Part shown: positions 25,647 to 35,382 of the stretch, in pieces
Layout of the letters: each line of letters starts with the position of its first letter
Position numbering within the stretch: the first letter of the stretch is position 1
Origin: Euzebya tangerina
GTDB taxonomy: Bacteria > Actinomycetota > Nitriliruptoria > Euzebyales > Euzebyaceae
Reading direction: 5' to 3'
Assembly (NCBI RefSeq): GCF_003074135.1
Contig: NZ_PPDK01000001.1
Span: 1,488,001-1,552,000 of the forward strand
Length of the DNA stretch: 64,000 nucleotides
The notes under the pieces: model-generated
What the model saw: only the letters and a program-made list of their open reading frames with translations
Told to the model about the DNA's origin: nothing
Databases searched by the model: none
Program-made: the position numbers and the translations under genes

Positions 25647-25854
25647 CACGGGTCCACGATGCTCCTGCACTGCCAGAGCCGCTGGCCATGGCCCGATCGA
25701 GGAATCGCGTCATCGCCTGCCGACGCTCATCCTGACCGGCAAAGGCCTGCAGGAACGATCGAACAGCAGCATTGACCGACGTTCCCTGCTCGAGTGCCCG
25801 GATTCGAGCCAGACGGAGCACGTCGTCATCGATCGTCACCGTGAGGTTGGCCAC
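25615..25854 (-). CDS. vapB: VapB-type RHH antitoxin
   Basis: 79 aa from GTG 25854. N-terminal ribbon-helix-helix (NLTVTIDDDVLRLARIRALE then TSVNAAVRSFLQAF), with a C-terminal segment ASWTRDELHDRAALR that should wrap the VapC active site. It is placed directly before vapC with overlapping ends. Confidence 0.88.
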   Translation of the reverse strand: MANLTVTIDDDVLRLARIRALEQGTSVNAAVRSFLQAFAGQDERRQAMTRFLDRAMASGSGSAGASWTRDELHDRAALR

Positions 25855-25866
25855 GGGATCAGTGTA
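25855..25866 (-). promoter_or_regulatory. Leaderless vapBC -10 box
   Basis: TACACT on the minus strand (25866-25861) stands 6 nt before GTG 25854, the same geometry as other leaderless starts in this window. It lies at the very end of the upstream gene. Confidence 0.5.
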
Positions 25867-26560
25867 GCACCAGATCCGTGTTCCACGGATTGGGGTCGGA
25901 GTTCCAGTCGAACGGTCGTGCATCGGGGAAGAGTTCGGTGTCGATCCACCAGGCCGACCACATCATCCGCGGCAGCGGCCACTCCACCTTCCGGCGGGTC
26001 GGGCCGACCGGGGTGAAGGGCTCGGACTGACAGTGCCCCTCCCACTCGTCGGGCTGGAGGAACCACGGGCCACCGTCCACCAGGTTGGCGCGTCGATCAG
26101 GGTGGGCGAAGCGGTACGCCACGGTCGGGCGGGTTCCCATCAGCAGCTGCTCCCAGCAGGCTGGGCAGGGCATCCGGGTGCGCTCCACCACGATCCCGTC
26201 TCCACCGGTTGCGATGAGGTTCCACCGGTCGTTGGCGCTTCGTCCCTCGACCTCGACGGTCCCGGTGATGGTGTGGTTGTAGGTGAAGTCCGACAACGCT
26301 CGGCCGAAGCGCTCTGGACCCGAGGGTCCGAGCAGGTGGGTGTGGAGGTAGCTGAGCCACTCGGGTATGGGCTCCTTGGTCCCGAACTCCATGGTCACTG
26401 CGAGGGTCCGACCGTCAGGGTCGGTCTCCCAGGGACAGGAGAGGCCGGGTCTCCTGATCTTGTCGGAGTGGCGGTTGATGCGTGTGAGGTAGGCCCGTTC
26501 CTGTGCGTTCAGAGGCGGGTCGATGTTCATGCGTCCGGAGGGGTAGATCTCGATTCCCAT
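25859..26560 (-). CDS. Hypothetical protein with CPxC motif
   Basis: 233 aa, ATG 26560, beginning MGIEIYPSGRMNIDPPL. No family recognised. A single CPAC pair sits mid-protein (RTRMPCPACWEQLL), and the C-terminus is Trp-rich (MMWSAWWIDTEL, PFDWNSDPNPWNTD). Its start lies 34 bp inside the 3' end of the ribokinase gene, so it is probably translated from the same mRNA, though the heavy overlap could also mean a slightly later start. No link to ribose metabolism is visible. Confidence 0.6.
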   Translation of the reverse strand: MGIEIYPSGRMNIDPPLNAQERAYLTRINRHSDKIRRPGLSCPWETDPDGRTLAVTMEFGTKEPIPEWLSYLHTHLLGPSGPERFGRALSDFTYNHTITGTVEVEGRSANDRWNLIATGGDGIVVERTRMPCPACWEQLLMGTRPTVAYRFAHPDRRANLVDGGPWFLQPDEWEGHCQSEPFTPVGPTRRKVEWPLPRMMWSAWWIDTELFPDARPFDWNSDPNPWNTDLVLH

Positions 26561-27519
26561 GCCAGCAGGGTGGCTGATGAGGAGGGGCCCGCGAGAGGGG
26601 ATTGACCGGGGCTGTGGACAACGGTCACCCGGTCGGCGGTCGGCATCGCCTCCTGCGCGCCGGCCCTCGTGACCGAGAGCGCACCTGCCGTGACGGCCGT
26701 CCGCGCCGCCATCTCGATGTCGTCACCTCTGGCGAGGACCGCGGCCAGCACCCCGCAGAAGGTGTCGCCCGCCCCGGTGGTGTCCACCACCTCGACCGCA
26801 GGTGCGGGCAGGTGCCAGCGGTCATCCCCGGTCACGACGACCGCACCCGCCGCCCCCAGCGTGACCACCACCGTCGCAACGTCCAGGGTGGCCGCCGCGG
26901 CCATCGCACCCTCCACCCCTGCCACGTCAGGCTGACCCGACAGCGTGGCCAGTTCGACCTCGTTGAGGGTCAGCAGATCCACGTCCGCCAGGAACCCCGC
27001 CGGCAGGTTCTGCACCGGTGCCGGGGTCAGAACCCCGGTGCCCGACGCGAGGGCCAGCACCCGTGCCACGACGTCGAGGTCGGTCTCGAGCTGGGTCAGG
27101 ACCACGGCCGCCCCGCCTATCAGGTCCGCGACAGCGTCCAGGTGGTCGGTCGGGATGGCGTGGTTGGCACCGGGGGAGACCACGATGGTGTTCTCGCCGC
27201 TGGCGTCCACCACGATGCTGGCCGCCCCCGTGGCAACCGGAACGGTCACGGTGTGGTCGACGATCCCCTCCGCCCGCAACCGGTCGCGAAGCAGCGCGCC
27301 GTCGCGATCGTCCCCGACAGCGCCGACGAACGCGACCGCCGCTCCCATTCGCGCGGCGGCGACCGCCTGGTTCAGGCCCTTGCCACCCGGCGTGGTGGCG
27401 AGCTCGGAGCCCATCACCGTCTCGCCCGGCCGGGGGAACCCGTCGACCCGGACGGTCCGGTCGACGTTGGCCGAGCCGACCACGACGACTTGCGGCTCGC
27501 GCTGCCCCTCGGCGGTCAC
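26527..27519 (-). CDS. rbsK: Ribokinase (PfkB family)
   Basis: 330 aa. Ribokinase signatures: N-terminal VVVGSANVDRTVRVDGFPRPGET, substrate loop TTPGGKGLNQAVAAARMG, and the ATP/anion-hole motif VVDTTGAGDTFCGVLAAVLA with catalytic Asp. It phosphorylates ribose to ribose-5-phosphate. Ten bp behind the SDR gene, in one operon with a nucleoside hydrolase, which would supply its ribose. The C-terminal 20 residues are an unusual Ser/Pro-rich tail. Confidence 0.92.
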   Translation of the reverse strand: MTAEGQREPQVVVVGSANVDRTVRVDGFPRPGETVMGSELATTPGGKGLNQAVAAARMGAAVAFVGAVGDDRDGALLRDRLRAEGIVDHTVTVPVATGAASIVVDASGENTIVVSPGANHAIPTDHLDAVADLIGGAAVVLTQLETDLDVVARVLALASGTGVLTPAPVQNLPAGFLADVDLLTLNEVELATLSGQPDVAGVEGAMAAAATLDVATVVVTLGAAGAVVVTGDDRWHLPAPAVEVVDTTGAGDTFCGVLAAVLARGDDIEMAARTAVTAGALSVTRAGAQEAMPTADRVTVVHSPGQSPLAGPSSSATLLAWESRSTPPDA

Positions 27520-27529
27520 TACAGGCTCC

Positions 27530-28339
27530 TCACTGCAGCGTTGCGCCGGCGTCGACGATCTGGGTCGTGCCGGTCACGTACCTCGCGCCCGGTGAGCACA
27601 GCCACGCGATCACGTCTGCCACGCCGGCGGGCTCCATGCGGTGGATCGGCAGCGGCAGCCCGAGGCTGCTGCCCTCCTCGCCCAGGGAGGCCTGCCAGGC
27701 CTCGCTCTCGGGATTCTCCGTCATGGGGGTGGCGGTGCCTCCGGGGTGCACGGTGTTGACGCGGATCCAGTGTGGCGCGAGCTCCAGGGCAAGGCTCCGC
27801 ATCAGCGCCACCAGGCCGGCCTTGGCCGCCGCGTAGTGTCCTATCGTCGGCAGCGGCTTGATCGCCGCAGTGGAGGAGACGATCACGATGCTGCCGCCGC
27901 CCTCACGCTCCATGAGCGCCGGGATGGCCGTGCGGCAGGTGTTCCAGGTGCCGGTCAGCGTGACGTCGATCATCTGCTCCCAGGTCTCCCGCGGCAGCTC
28001 CCAGGTGCTCGACCCGAAGCTTGCAATCCCCGCATTGGCTACGACGGCATCCAGCCGGCCGTAGGTCTCGGTGGCGATCTGCACCGCCCGCTGCAGGTCC
28101 TCGTCGGAGCGGACGTCGGCCGGCGCGGCGACGATCTCATGGCCGTCGGAGGCGATGGCCGCCACCGTCTGGTCGAGGAGGGAGCCGTCGGCGGTGTCGT
28201 ACACCAGATCCTCCATGCGCCGGTCGAGGTCCGAGGCCACGACGGCGAAGCCGGCCTCCGCCAGGGCCAGCGCCGTCGCCTGGCCGATCCCACGGGCTGC
28301 CCCGGTCACCAGCGCAACCGGTCGGTCCTGCTCGCTCAT
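27530..28339 (-). CDS. SDR family oxidoreductase (mycofactocin-type insertion)
   Basis: 269 aa. [28 protein letters not shown], catalytic Ser ([10 protein letters not shown]) and YAAAKAG. Between strand 2 and helix C is an insertion of about 25 residues ([20 protein letters not shown]), as in mycofactocin-associated SDRs that hold NAD tightly; that subfamily call is tentative. ATG 28339 overlaps the upstream SDR stop by 4 bp. Confidence 0.9.
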   Translation of the reverse strand: MSEQDRPVALVTGAARGIGQATALALAEAGFAVVASDLDRRMEDLVYDTADGSLLDQTVAAIASDGHEIVAAPADVRSDEDLQRAVQIATETYGRLDAVVANAGIASFGSSTWELPRETWEQMIDVTLTGTWNTCRTAIPALMEREGGGSIVIVSSTAAIKPLPTIGHYAAAKAGLVALMRSLALELAPHWIRVNTVHPGGTATPMTENPESEAWQASLGEEGSSLGLPLPIHRMEPAGVADVIAWLCSPGARYVTGTTQIVDAGATLQ

Positions 28340-29040
28340 GCGGTCTCTCCTCCGTCGACGTCGATCACACAGCCCGTCACGAACGAGGCGGCGTCCGAGA
28401 GCAGGAAGGCGATGACCTCCGCCACCTCCTCGGGCTGGCCAATGCGGCCGAGCGCCGTCCGCTGCGCCAGGGTGCCCTGCCAACTGTCCTCATCGCCCTC
28501 CGGTCGGTTGCCCCGCAGCAGCCGTGTGTCGATCGGGCCGGGTGAGACGCAGTTGACCCGGATGCCGTCGGGCCCGAGCTCGCGTGCCGCGGCCCGCGAC
28601 CAGTGGATCAGCCCCGCCTTGGAGGCGCTGTAGACGGTGAAGTCGGCGTAGGCCCGCCGACCGGCTGCCGAGGCGACCGTCACGACGGAGCCGCCGTCCG
28701 CCGCCAGGCGTGGCTGGGCAGCTCGGACCAGCAGTGCCGTTCCGCGGAGGTTGACGGCGAGGGTGGTATCCCACAGCTCGGCGTCGCTGGCGGCGATGTC
28801 GGCGTAGGCGGTCACCGCCGCCGTGACGACCAGGCCGTCCAGTCCACCCATCTGCTGGGCGCTCTCGGCGACGGCGTCCGCACAGCCGACCGGGTCTGCG
28901 ATGTCGAGGGTGATGTCCCCGCCCTCGCGGTCGGCGGACGTGACGGTGGCGCCGGCCGCCCGGCACAACTCGACGGTGGACCGGCCGATCCCGTTGGCCC
29001 CGCCCACGATCAGGATCCGTCGAGCCTCAAGTGTCCTCAC
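28336..29040 (-). CDS. SDR family oxidoreductase
   Basis: 234 aa from GTG 29040. [20 protein letters not shown] (Gly motif), a short strand-2 region pointing to NAD (TSADREGG), [10 protein letters not shown] and the catalytic YSASKAG. C-terminal [17 protein letters not shown] overlaps the nucleoside hydrolase stop by 4 bp. Together with the neighbouring SDR it may act on the released base or on a modified sugar in the same pathway. Confidence 0.9.
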   Translation of the reverse strand: MRTLEARRILIVGGANGIGRSTVELCRAAGATVTSADREGGDITLDIADPVGCADAVAESAQQMGGLDGLVVTAAVTAYADIAASDAELWDTTLAVNLRGTALLVRAAQPRLAADGGSVVTVASAAGRRAYADFTVYSASKAGLIHWSRAAARELGPDGIRVNCVSPGPIDTRLLRGNRPEGDEDSWQGTLAQRTALGRIGQPEEVAEVIAFLLSDAASFVTGCVIDVDGGETA

Positions 29041-30044
29041 GCGACACCACCGGCTGCTGCGCCGGCGGCCCCGCCGCCGTCGCCAGCGGCCGAGAGCATC
29101 GCGACCACCTCGTCGGCGAACCCGTCGGGCACCTCGAGGACCACGGTCGCTCGTGCCCCCTCGATCGGCGGGTAGTTCCGGTAGATCCCGCGGAGGTCGC
29201 AGATCGTCTTCCCGCGGGATGGCCCCTGGGAGATGTCGACGGTGGCGGTGACGGTCGGGGCCAGCGTCGGGACCAGCTGCCCGGCTGCGATGGCGACGGC
29301 CAGGACATCGTGCATCGGTGACTGCCGCTCGTCGTAGTTCTCGGAGGCGAAGAAGGAGAAATAGGTTTCGAGCGCCCCGGCGATGTACTGGGCCGCGGGG
29401 CCGGCGGCGGCCAGACGGGTCCGGTGGGTCTCGGTCAGGTGGACCAGCATGGTGACGTCGAGGGGGACGATCGTGAGCGGCCACTCCGCGGCGAACGCGG
29501 CGTGGGCGGCCTCGGGGTCGCAGAGGATGTTGGCCTCGGCCATCGGGGTGACATTGCCGGGCGCCAGCGCCGCGCCACCCATGATCGTCAGGCCCTTCGC
29601 GAGCCGGGGCAGGTCGGGTTCGAGCAGCAACGCCATCGCGACGTTGGTGAGCGGTCCGACGGCGACGATCTCGACCTCCCCCGGCCGGGCGCGGATGGTC
29701 TCGACCAGCTGCTGGGCGGCGCTGTGGGGTGCGGCCTCGCGCGCGGCGGTCTCGGGAGCCATGCCGCCCTGCCCGTCGCCGCCGTGGACGTGCGGTGCGA
29801 AGACCGCCTGGCCACCGGCGAGGGGGCTGGCCGCACCGGCGGCGACGGGGACCTCGGTGGCCCCGACCAGGTCGAGCACGTGGAGGGTGTTCCGGGTGGC
29901 GTTCTTGACGGTGGTGTTGCCCCAGACGGCGCCGACGGCCAGTAGCTCGACGGCTGGGGACAGCACGGCGTACATGATGGCGATCGCGTCATCGATGCCG
30001 GTGTCGCAGTCCATCACAATCGGCTGCGGCGCGGGGGTGGTCAT
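29037..30044 (-). CDS. Nucleoside hydrolase (IU_nuc_hydro family)
   Basis: 335 aa. The calcium-binding signature [12 protein letters not shown] at residues 12-23 is complete, with [26 protein letters not shown], and the C-terminal calcium Asp in PMHDVLAVA. It splits ribosides into base and ribose. In an operon with a sugar-type ABC importer and ribokinase, it provides the cleavage step between uptake and ribose phosphorylation. Base specificity cannot be read from the sequence. Confidence 0.94.
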   Translation of the reverse strand: MTTPAPQPIVMDCDTGIDDAIAIMYAVLSPAVELLAVGAVWGNTTVKNATRNTLHVLDLVGATEVPVAAGAASPLAGGQAVFAPHVHGGDGQGGMAPETAAREAAPHSAAQQLVETIRARPGEVEIVAVGPLTNVAMALLLEPDLPRLAKGLTIMGGAALAPGNVTPMAEANILCDPEAAHAAFAAEWPLTIVPLDVTMLVHLTETHRTRLAAAGPAAQYIAGALETYFSFFASENYDERQSPMHDVLAVAIAAGQLVPTLAPTVTATVDISQGPSRGKTICDLRGIYRNYPPIEGARATVVLEVPDGFADEVVAMLSAAGDGGGAAGAAAGGVA

Positions 30045-30071
30045 GGAGTTCTCCTGGGCGGTTGGTGTCGG

Positions 30072-30998
30072 CTAGTCGATGCCGGAGGCGGCGATCGAGC
30101 GGACGAAGTGGCGTTGGAAGCGGAGCAGCAGGACGACGGGGATCACGGCCAGGATGAAGGTGCCGGCGAAGATCTGGCCGGGATCGAAGCCGTACTCCGC
30201 CTGTCCCTGCAGCTGGGCGAGGACGACCGGACCGACCTGGAGGTTGGCGTCGGAGATCACGATCAGCGGCCACAGGTAGGCCTGCCACTGGAAGACGAAC
30301 AGCAGCAACCCCGCGCCCACGAGCGCCGGTCGGGCGAGCGGGAGGTAGATGCGGAACAGGATGGTCATCGGTCCGGCGCCGTCGACCTTGGCGGCGTCGG
30401 ACAGCTCCTTCGGTATGGCGAGGAAGAACTGTCTGAGCGCGAAGACGGCCAGGCCGTTGCCGATGCCGGGGAGGATGAGTGCCGAGTAGCTGTTGCGCAG
30501 CCCCCAGTCCAGGAACAGCTCGCCCAGGGGTATCGCGATCGCGTCGAAGGGGACGAGGAAGCCGAGCACCACGACGGTGAAGACCACCTGTCGGCCGGGA
30601 AAGTCGATCGCAGCCAGGGCGTAGGCCGCCATGGCGCACACGATCAGCCCGCCGACGACCGTCACACCGGCGACGAGCAGGGAGTTGAACACCGCCCGTG
30701 GGAAGGGGCCGTCGGTCAGCGCCGTGAAGCTGGCCACGGACCAGTCGGTGGGGATCAGGACGCGTGGGTCGAGCGGTGAGAGGTAGCGGAAGATGTCCCG
30801 CTCGGGCCGAAACGCGCTGACGACGATCCAGATGAGCGGGAGGGCGAAGAAGATGCCGGAGAGGACCGCGATCGGCAGCAGGACCCAGCGCCGCACACCG
30901 CGCGGAGCGTCCAGTCCGACGCCGCGGACGCGGTTGCTGTCGTCCGCGGGATCTGCTCCCTTCTCGAGGTCGCCGTCGGCCTTGCGGGCGGTGCTCAT
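30072..30998 (-). CDS. ABC sugar-type importer permease (MalG/UgpE-like)
   Basis: 308 aa with six transmembrane helices after a charged N-terminal tail. The EAA loop is DAAKVDGAGPMTILFRIYLP near residue 205, which docks the ATPase. It pairs with the MalF-type permease upstream, whose stop overlaps this start by 4 bp. No ATPase is encoded in the operon, so a shared MsmK-type ATPase must serve it. Confidence 0.93.
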   Translation of the reverse strand: MSTARKADGDLEKGADPADDSNRVRGVGLDAPRGVRRWVLLPIAVLSGIFFALPLIWIVVSAFRPERDIFRYLSPLDPRVLIPTDWSVASFTALTDGPFPRAVFNSLLVAGVTVVGGLIVCAMAAYALAAIDFPGRQVVFTVVVLGFLVPFDAIAIPLGELFLDWGLRNSYSALILPGIGNGLAVFALRQFFLAIPKELSDAAKVDGAGPMTILFRIYLPLARPALVGAGLLLFVFQWQAYLWPLIVISDANLQVGPVVLAQLQGQAEYGFDPGQIFAGTFILAVIPVVLLLRFQRHFVRSIAASGID

Positions 30999-31924
30999 AC
31001 CTTCTCCCCGGTGCGCAGCATGCCGAACTGGACGGTCACGATCACGAGCAGGATGGCCATGATCACCACGACCTGCGCGGCAGCCAGGGGGTAATCACCG
31101 AACCGGTAGGCCTGCTCGTAGGTCGACCACATGATCACGTCGCTGGCGCCGTTCGGGCCGCCGCTGGTCAGGATCTGGATCGGAGCGAAGGTGAGGAAGT
31201 TGACGACGGTGTCGGCGATCAGCACGAAGGCGAGTGGGCGGCGGAGCAGCGGCAGGGTGATGTGGAAGAAGCTTCGCCACCACCCGGCGCCGTCGATTGC
31301 GGCGGCCTCGTAGTACTCGCTCGGGATGTCGTTCAGGCCGGCGATCAGGAAGATCATCCAGTACCCGACACCGACCCAGGAGGCCATGACGATCAGGGAC
31401 GGGATGACCTGCCCCTGGTCGATCAGGAACCCCTGGGTTGGCAGGCCGATGGCTTCCAGGACCGCGTTGATCGGTCCGTCGTCGGGTCGGTAGGCGACCC
31501 GCCACACGATGGCCGACACCGCGATCGGGATCGCCGTGGGCGCGTAGGCGAGGGTCCGCCACAGCCGGCCGGCCGGCAGCTTCTGCGTTAGCAGCACCGC
31601 CAGCGCCAGCGCGACGAGGATCTGGAACGGGTTGATGAGCAGGTTGAACCACAGGGTTACGCGCAGGGAGTTCAGGAAGTCCGGCGAGGTGAACATGAAC
31701 TCGTAGGTGGCCAGGGAGTAGCCGCCGTCGGGATCCTCGAAGCTCGAGATGGCCGCCTGCATGAAGGGAACGAGTCGGAACAGGATCACCGCGATGACCG
31801 CTGGTGCCAGCAGCAGCGCGGCCCATGCCCGCTGTGACAGCGGCCGCAACCGCCGACGAGACGACTGGTCCCGTCGACGGTCTGCGAACGCCGCTGGCTG
31901 GTCGGTCGTCGCGGCGTCGCTCAC
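30995..31924 (-). CDS. ABC sugar-type importer permease (MalF/UgpA-like)
   Basis: 309 aa from GTG 31924. Six helices (first WAALLLAPAVIAVILFRLVP) and an EAA loop EAAAIDGAGWWRSFFHITLP near 222. Overlaps the binding-protein stop by 4 bp. Forms the membrane channel with the MalG-type permease. Confidence 0.93.
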   Translation of the reverse strand: MSDAATTDQPAAFADRRRDQSSRRRLRPLSQRAWAALLLAPAVIAVILFRLVPFMQAAISSFEDPDGGYSLATYEFMFTSPDFLNSLRVTLWFNLLINPFQILVALALAVLLTQKLPAGRLWRTLAYAPTAIPIAVSAIVWRVAYRPDDGPINAVLEAIGLPTQGFLIDQGQVIPSLIVMASWVGVGYWMIFLIAGLNDIPSEYYEAAAIDGAGWWRSFFHITLPLLRRPLAFVLIADTVVNFLTFAPIQILTSGGPNGASDVIMWSTYEQAYRFGDYPLAAAQVVVIMAILLVIVTVQFGMLRTGEKV

Positions 31925-33354
31925 CGCTCGAACGCGCGCGCGATGTCTTCCTCTGCCTGGGTCAGCCGCTCGGTGACGTCGCTGCCGTTGCGGATGTCTT
32001 CCAGCGCCTCACCGATGAGGGTCTCGAACTCCACGTACCCGACGCTGAAGGGGCGCGGGACGGCGGTGTTGTCGATCTCGTAGGTGACCAGGTCGGCCAG
32101 GCCGGTGAGGGTGTCACGGGTGGACTCGAGCTCGGCAAGCTGCTGTGGCAGCGCCTCCAAGTTGGCCGACGGCACCGCCAGCCCGGACGCCATGGCCAGC
32201 GCGCCCTCCTCGGTCAGGGTGATCCACTCGACGAAGGTGACGGCGGCGTCGACGTGCTCGGTGTTGGGGTCGATCGCAAGGTGCTCGGAGTCGGTGGGGG
32301 TGACCTCCTCACCGCCCTCGAAGTAGGGGTAGGCGGCGATGCCGTAGTTGAGGTCCTCGGTGCCGGAGAAGTCGGGGATCCACCAGGGGCCGCCCGGCAT
32401 GAACGCGGCTTCGCCGTTGAAGAACAGCGGCTTGGTGTCGTTCGGCTCGACGCCGCGTGGCGCAAGGCCCGACTCGTACAGGTCGGCCCAGTACTCGGTC
32501 GCCGCGATCCAGCCGTCGTTGGTGACATCGACCTCGGTGCCCTCCGGGCCTGACAGACCGGAGCCGCCGCCCTGGGACTCGGGGAGGGGCTGGAACTGGT
32601 AGTAGCGAGAGACCTGGTCGTCGACGTAGCCCCAGGTGGCGCCGGCCTCCTGAGCCTGCTCGGAGAGATCGCGCAGCTCCTCCCACGTGATCCGCTCCGC
32701 CGGATCCATCGACGGGGGCTCGATGTCGGCCGCCTCGAGCAGGTCGATGTTGTAGTACAGCAGCTGGGTCGACGTGCGCATCGGGACGGTCCAGAGACGG
32801 TCGTCGATCACGGCGGTCTCGATCGACGCCTCGGGCACGACGCCCTCGAGCGCGTCGACGCCGATCAGGTCGGTCAGGTCCAGGGCGTACCCCTCCTCCA
32901 CGATGGTGGGGTTGCGCGGCGCATCGGCGTAGTAGACGTCGATGTCCTGGGTGCCACCGCCGACGCGCTGGGCGATGACGGCCGAGAGCTCCTCGAAGGG
33001 CACCGACTCATAGGTGACGTCGATGCCGTCGTGGCTCTCCTCGAACTGCTCGGTGACGGGGTCGATCAGCTCGGCCGGCTGGGTGCCGACGAAGCGGATC
33101 TCGACGGACTCGCCGTCCGTGCTCTCCTCGTCGCCGCCCTCGTCTGCGGTGTTGTCGTCTGCGGTGTCCTCCGCTGCGGTTTCGCCGGTGTCGGTTGCAC
33201 CCTCGTCACCGTCGTCGCCCGCGTCGTCACCACCGCTGCAGGCTGCGAGCACGAGGACCAGCACGGTCACCAGGGCGATCAGCCAGCGCTGGTCCAAGCT
33301 TCGTGACGATCGGTTGGTGCCGTCGCTGGATGGTCGGTGGGTCGTCGTTCTCAT
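31921..33354 (-). CDS. ABC importer substrate-binding lipoprotein (family 1)
   Basis: 477 aa. ATG 33354 is chosen because it gives an N-terminal lipoprotein signal (WLIALVTVLVLVLAACSGG, lipid Cys in LAAC) and is preceded by AAAGGA. An acidic Asp/Glu/Thr linker follows, then the SBP_bac_1 fold (VYYADAPRNPTIVEEGYALD, MRTSTQLLYYNIDLLEAA, FFNGEAAFMPGGPWW). It captures the substrate outside the membrane, presumably a riboside or oligosaccharide-like molecule given the operon. Confidence 0.92.
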   Translation of the reverse strand: MRTTTHRPSSDGTNRSSRSLDQRWLIALVTVLVLVLAACSGGDDAGDDGDEGATDTGETAAEDTADDNTADEGGDEESTDGESVEIRFVGTQPAELIDPVTEQFEESHDGIDVTYESVPFEELSAVIAQRVGGGTQDIDVYYADAPRNPTIVEEGYALDLTDLIGVDALEGVVPEASIETAVIDDRLWTVPMRTSTQLLYYNIDLLEAADIEPPSMDPAERITWEELRDLSEQAQEAGATWGYVDDQVSRYYQFQPLPESQGGGSGLSGPEGTEVDVTNDGWIAATEYWADLYESGLAPRGVEPNDTKPLFFNGEAAFMPGGPWWIPDFSGTEDLNYGIAAYPYFEGGEEVTPTDSEHLAIDPNTEHVDAAVTFVEWITLTEEGALAMASGLAVPSANLEALPQQLAELESTRDTLTGLADLVTYEIDNTAVPRPFSVGYVEFETLIGEALEDIRNGSDVTERLTQAEEDIARAFER

Positions 33355-33379
33355 CGGTGTTCCTTTCGGTTGGTTTGCG

Positions 33380-34129
33380 TCAGGTGTCGCGCGGCAGCGG
33401 TGGCACCATCCCGTCGGGTGCCTCGGCCGCGGCAGCGCGCAGGTGGTCCAGGACCGCGTGGCGATCAATCCGTCCCGTGGGGCCGGCCAGCGAGAGTGCG
33501 GCGTCCGCACCCTGCGTCGTCCGAAGTGCGATCGCGACCGAGTGCATGCCCGGGTAGAGCTCGTCGCACTGCTCCGACCAGCCCTGGGTCCGATACTGCG
33601 CCAGCTCTCGGTCGGAGGGTGTCTCCACCCCTGCGTGCCGGAGGTCCTCGACGACGCCGGGTTCGGCGACGGCCAGCAGGATCCGGGCGGAGGCGGAGGT
33701 CCGCATCGACAGCGACGTGCCGATGTCGATGTTGGCCTTCATGGCCACGCTCGGCTCACGGCGTGCCACGACGATCGCCTGGGTGCCATCGATCATGACG
33801 AGGGAGGCGGTCTCCCCGGCACGGGTTGCCAGACGGTCCAGCCAGGGCGTCAGTCGGGCGCCGAGCCCGGCCTGGGTCATGGCGCCGTTGGCAACCGTGA
33901 AGGCCTTCAGCGTCAGGCGGTAGGTGGCGTCGGGCAGTTGCTCGACCCAGCCGGCGTGGACCAGCGTCTGCAGTTGCTGGAAGACCGAGCTGCGGTCGGC
34001 GTCCACGCGGCCGGCCAGGTCGCTGGCGCCGACCGAGGTCTCGACGTCGGCGAGGACGTCGAGGAGGGCGAGCGCTCGCAGGACTGACGTGAGCAGCCGG
34101 CTGCGTGGTTCTTTCTTGGTTGTTGTCAT
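33380..34129 (-). CDS. IclR family transcriptional regulator
   Basis: 249 aa. N-terminal winged HTH (SVLRALALLDVLADV, SDLAGRVDADRSSVFQQLQT), C-terminal IclR effector domain. ATG 34129 is preferred to the TTG two codons upstream. It is the first gene of the importer/nucleoside hydrolase operon (25 bp to the binding protein) and is divergent from the amidohydrolase operon, so it probably senses the transported compound and controls both directions. Confidence 0.92.
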   Translation of the reverse strand: MTTTKKEPRSRLLTSVLRALALLDVLADVETSVGASDLAGRVDADRSSVFQQLQTLVHAGWVEQLPDATYRLTLKAFTVANGAMTQAGLGARLTPWLDRLATRAGETASLVMIDGTQAIVVARREPSVAMKANIDIGTSLSMRTSASARILLAVAEPGVVEDLRHAGVETPSDRELAQYRTQGWSEQCDELYPGMHSVAIALRTTQGADAALSLAGPTGRIDRHAVLDHLRAAAAEAPDGMVPPLPRDT

Positions 34130-34140
34130 TGACAAACACC

Positions 34141-34157
34141 TGTTGCTATGTACAACA
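34141..34157. promoter_or_regulatory. Candidate IclR operator
   Basis: Inverted repeat TGTTGCTATGTACAACA (5-bp arms TGTTG/CAACA around 7 nt) in the 50-bp gap between the IclR gene and the divergent amidohydrolase. It is the only clear dyad there, and a central site would let one regulator act on both promoters. Confidence 0.6.
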
Positions 34158-34179
34158 ACTATTCGTTAGGCTGATCCCG

Positions 34180-35379
34180 ATGTCAACCCAGGCCGCCCAA
34201 GAATCGACGCACGGTGATCTGCTGATCACGAACGTGGGAGCTGTGTTCGATGGATCGGTGGGCGCGACCGCCGCCGACATCTCAACGGTGCTGATCCGCG
34301 ATGGACGGATCGCCGCGCTGGGGGACGACCTGGGGGGCGACACCGCGAAGGATGTGCCCGTGCTGGATGCCGGCGGAGCAACCGTCGTGCCAGGGCTGAT
34401 CGACAACCACGTCCACCCGGTGATCGGCGACTGGACCCCACGGCAGCAGCAGACCAACTACCTGGAGGGGTTCGTCCACGGCGGCGTGACGCGGGTCGTC
34501 TCCGCAGGTGAACCCCACACACCCGGACGGCCACGTGATCGAGTGGGGACCAAGGCACTGGCAGTACTCGCACACCGATCGTTCCAGGCCGTGCGACCGG
34601 GCGGTATGACCGTCCATGCAGGCGCAGTCCTGCTCGAACCGGGGCTCACCAAGGACGACTTCGTCGAACTCGCCGACCAGGGTGTGCATCTGGTGGGCGA
34701 GATCGGGATCTCCGGCGTCCAGGATACTGACCAGGCGGCGGAGATGACCCGCTGGGCCCAGGCAGCCGGCATGACGGTGACCGTGCACTTCGGCGGGCAG
34801 TCGGTGCCAGGCAGCACGGTCATCGACGGTCCCTTCGTCGCCAGCGTGCGGCCCGACGTGGCCGCCCACGCCAACGGCGGGCCGACCGCACCGTCCCTGG
34901 ATGACGTCGAGCAGGTGCTCGTCCAGACGGAGGCTGCCGTCGAGGTGGTGCACAACGGCAACGTCCGTGCCGCCCGCGACATCGCGAAGATGATGCAGAG
35001 ATCCAACGCGCTGGACCGGCTGGTCGTCGGGACCGACTCACCGGCCGGGACCGGGGTGGTGCCGCTCGGCATCCTTCGCGTGCTCTCCTGGCTCTGTGCG
35101 CTGGGTGGGCTGGATGCCGGCTCGGCGATCGCCGCGGCGACCGGGAACACCGCGCGGGTCCGGCGCATCGATGGCGGTCTGCTCCGGGTGGGTGAGGTCG
35201 GCGACATCGCGCTGCTCGACGCACCCATCGGCAGTCACGCCCATGACCTGGTGGGGGCGCTCGAGTGCGGCGACACCCCGGCCGTCGCGGCCGTGGTTAT
35301 CGGCGGCAACCCCGTCCTGACCCGCAGCCGGAACACCCCGCCGCCCAAGCGGGCCGCGACCGTGGTCGAGGGGCGGTAG
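34180..35379 (+). CDS. Enamidase-like amidohydrolase
   Basis: 399 aa. Amidohydrolase-superfamily beta-sandwich plus TIM barrel: LLITNVGAVFDG, then metal site VPGLIDNHVHPVIGDW, the His in VTVHFGGQS, AAHANGGPTA, and the metal Asp in VGTDSPAGTGVVPLGIL. The NHVHP motif and order resemble Eubacterium enamidase, which opens 6-oxo-tetrahydronicotinate; this is a family-level guess. It heads an operon with PF06684 proteins and an isochorismatase-fold hydrolase, divergent from IclR. Confidence 0.82.
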   Translation: MSTQAAQESTHGDLLITNVGAVFDGSVGATAADISTVLIRDGRIAALGDDLGGDTAKDVPVLDAGGATVVPGLIDNHVHPVIGDWTPRQQQTNYLEGFVHGGVTRVVSAGEPHTPGRPRDRVGTKALAVLAHRSFQAVRPGGMTVHAGAVLLEPGLTKDDFVELADQGVHLVGEIGISGVQDTDQAAEMTRWAQAAGMTVTVHFGGQSVPGSTVIDGPFVASVRPDVAAHANGGPTAPSLDDVEQVLVQTEAAVEVVHNGNVRAARDIAKMMQRSNALDRLVVGTDSPAGTGVVPLGILRVLSWLCALGGLDAGSAIAAATGNTARVRRIDGGLLRVGEVGDIALLDAPIGSHAHDLVGALECGDTPAVAAVVIGGNPVLTRSRNTPPPKRAATVVEGR

Positions 35380-35382
35380 GGC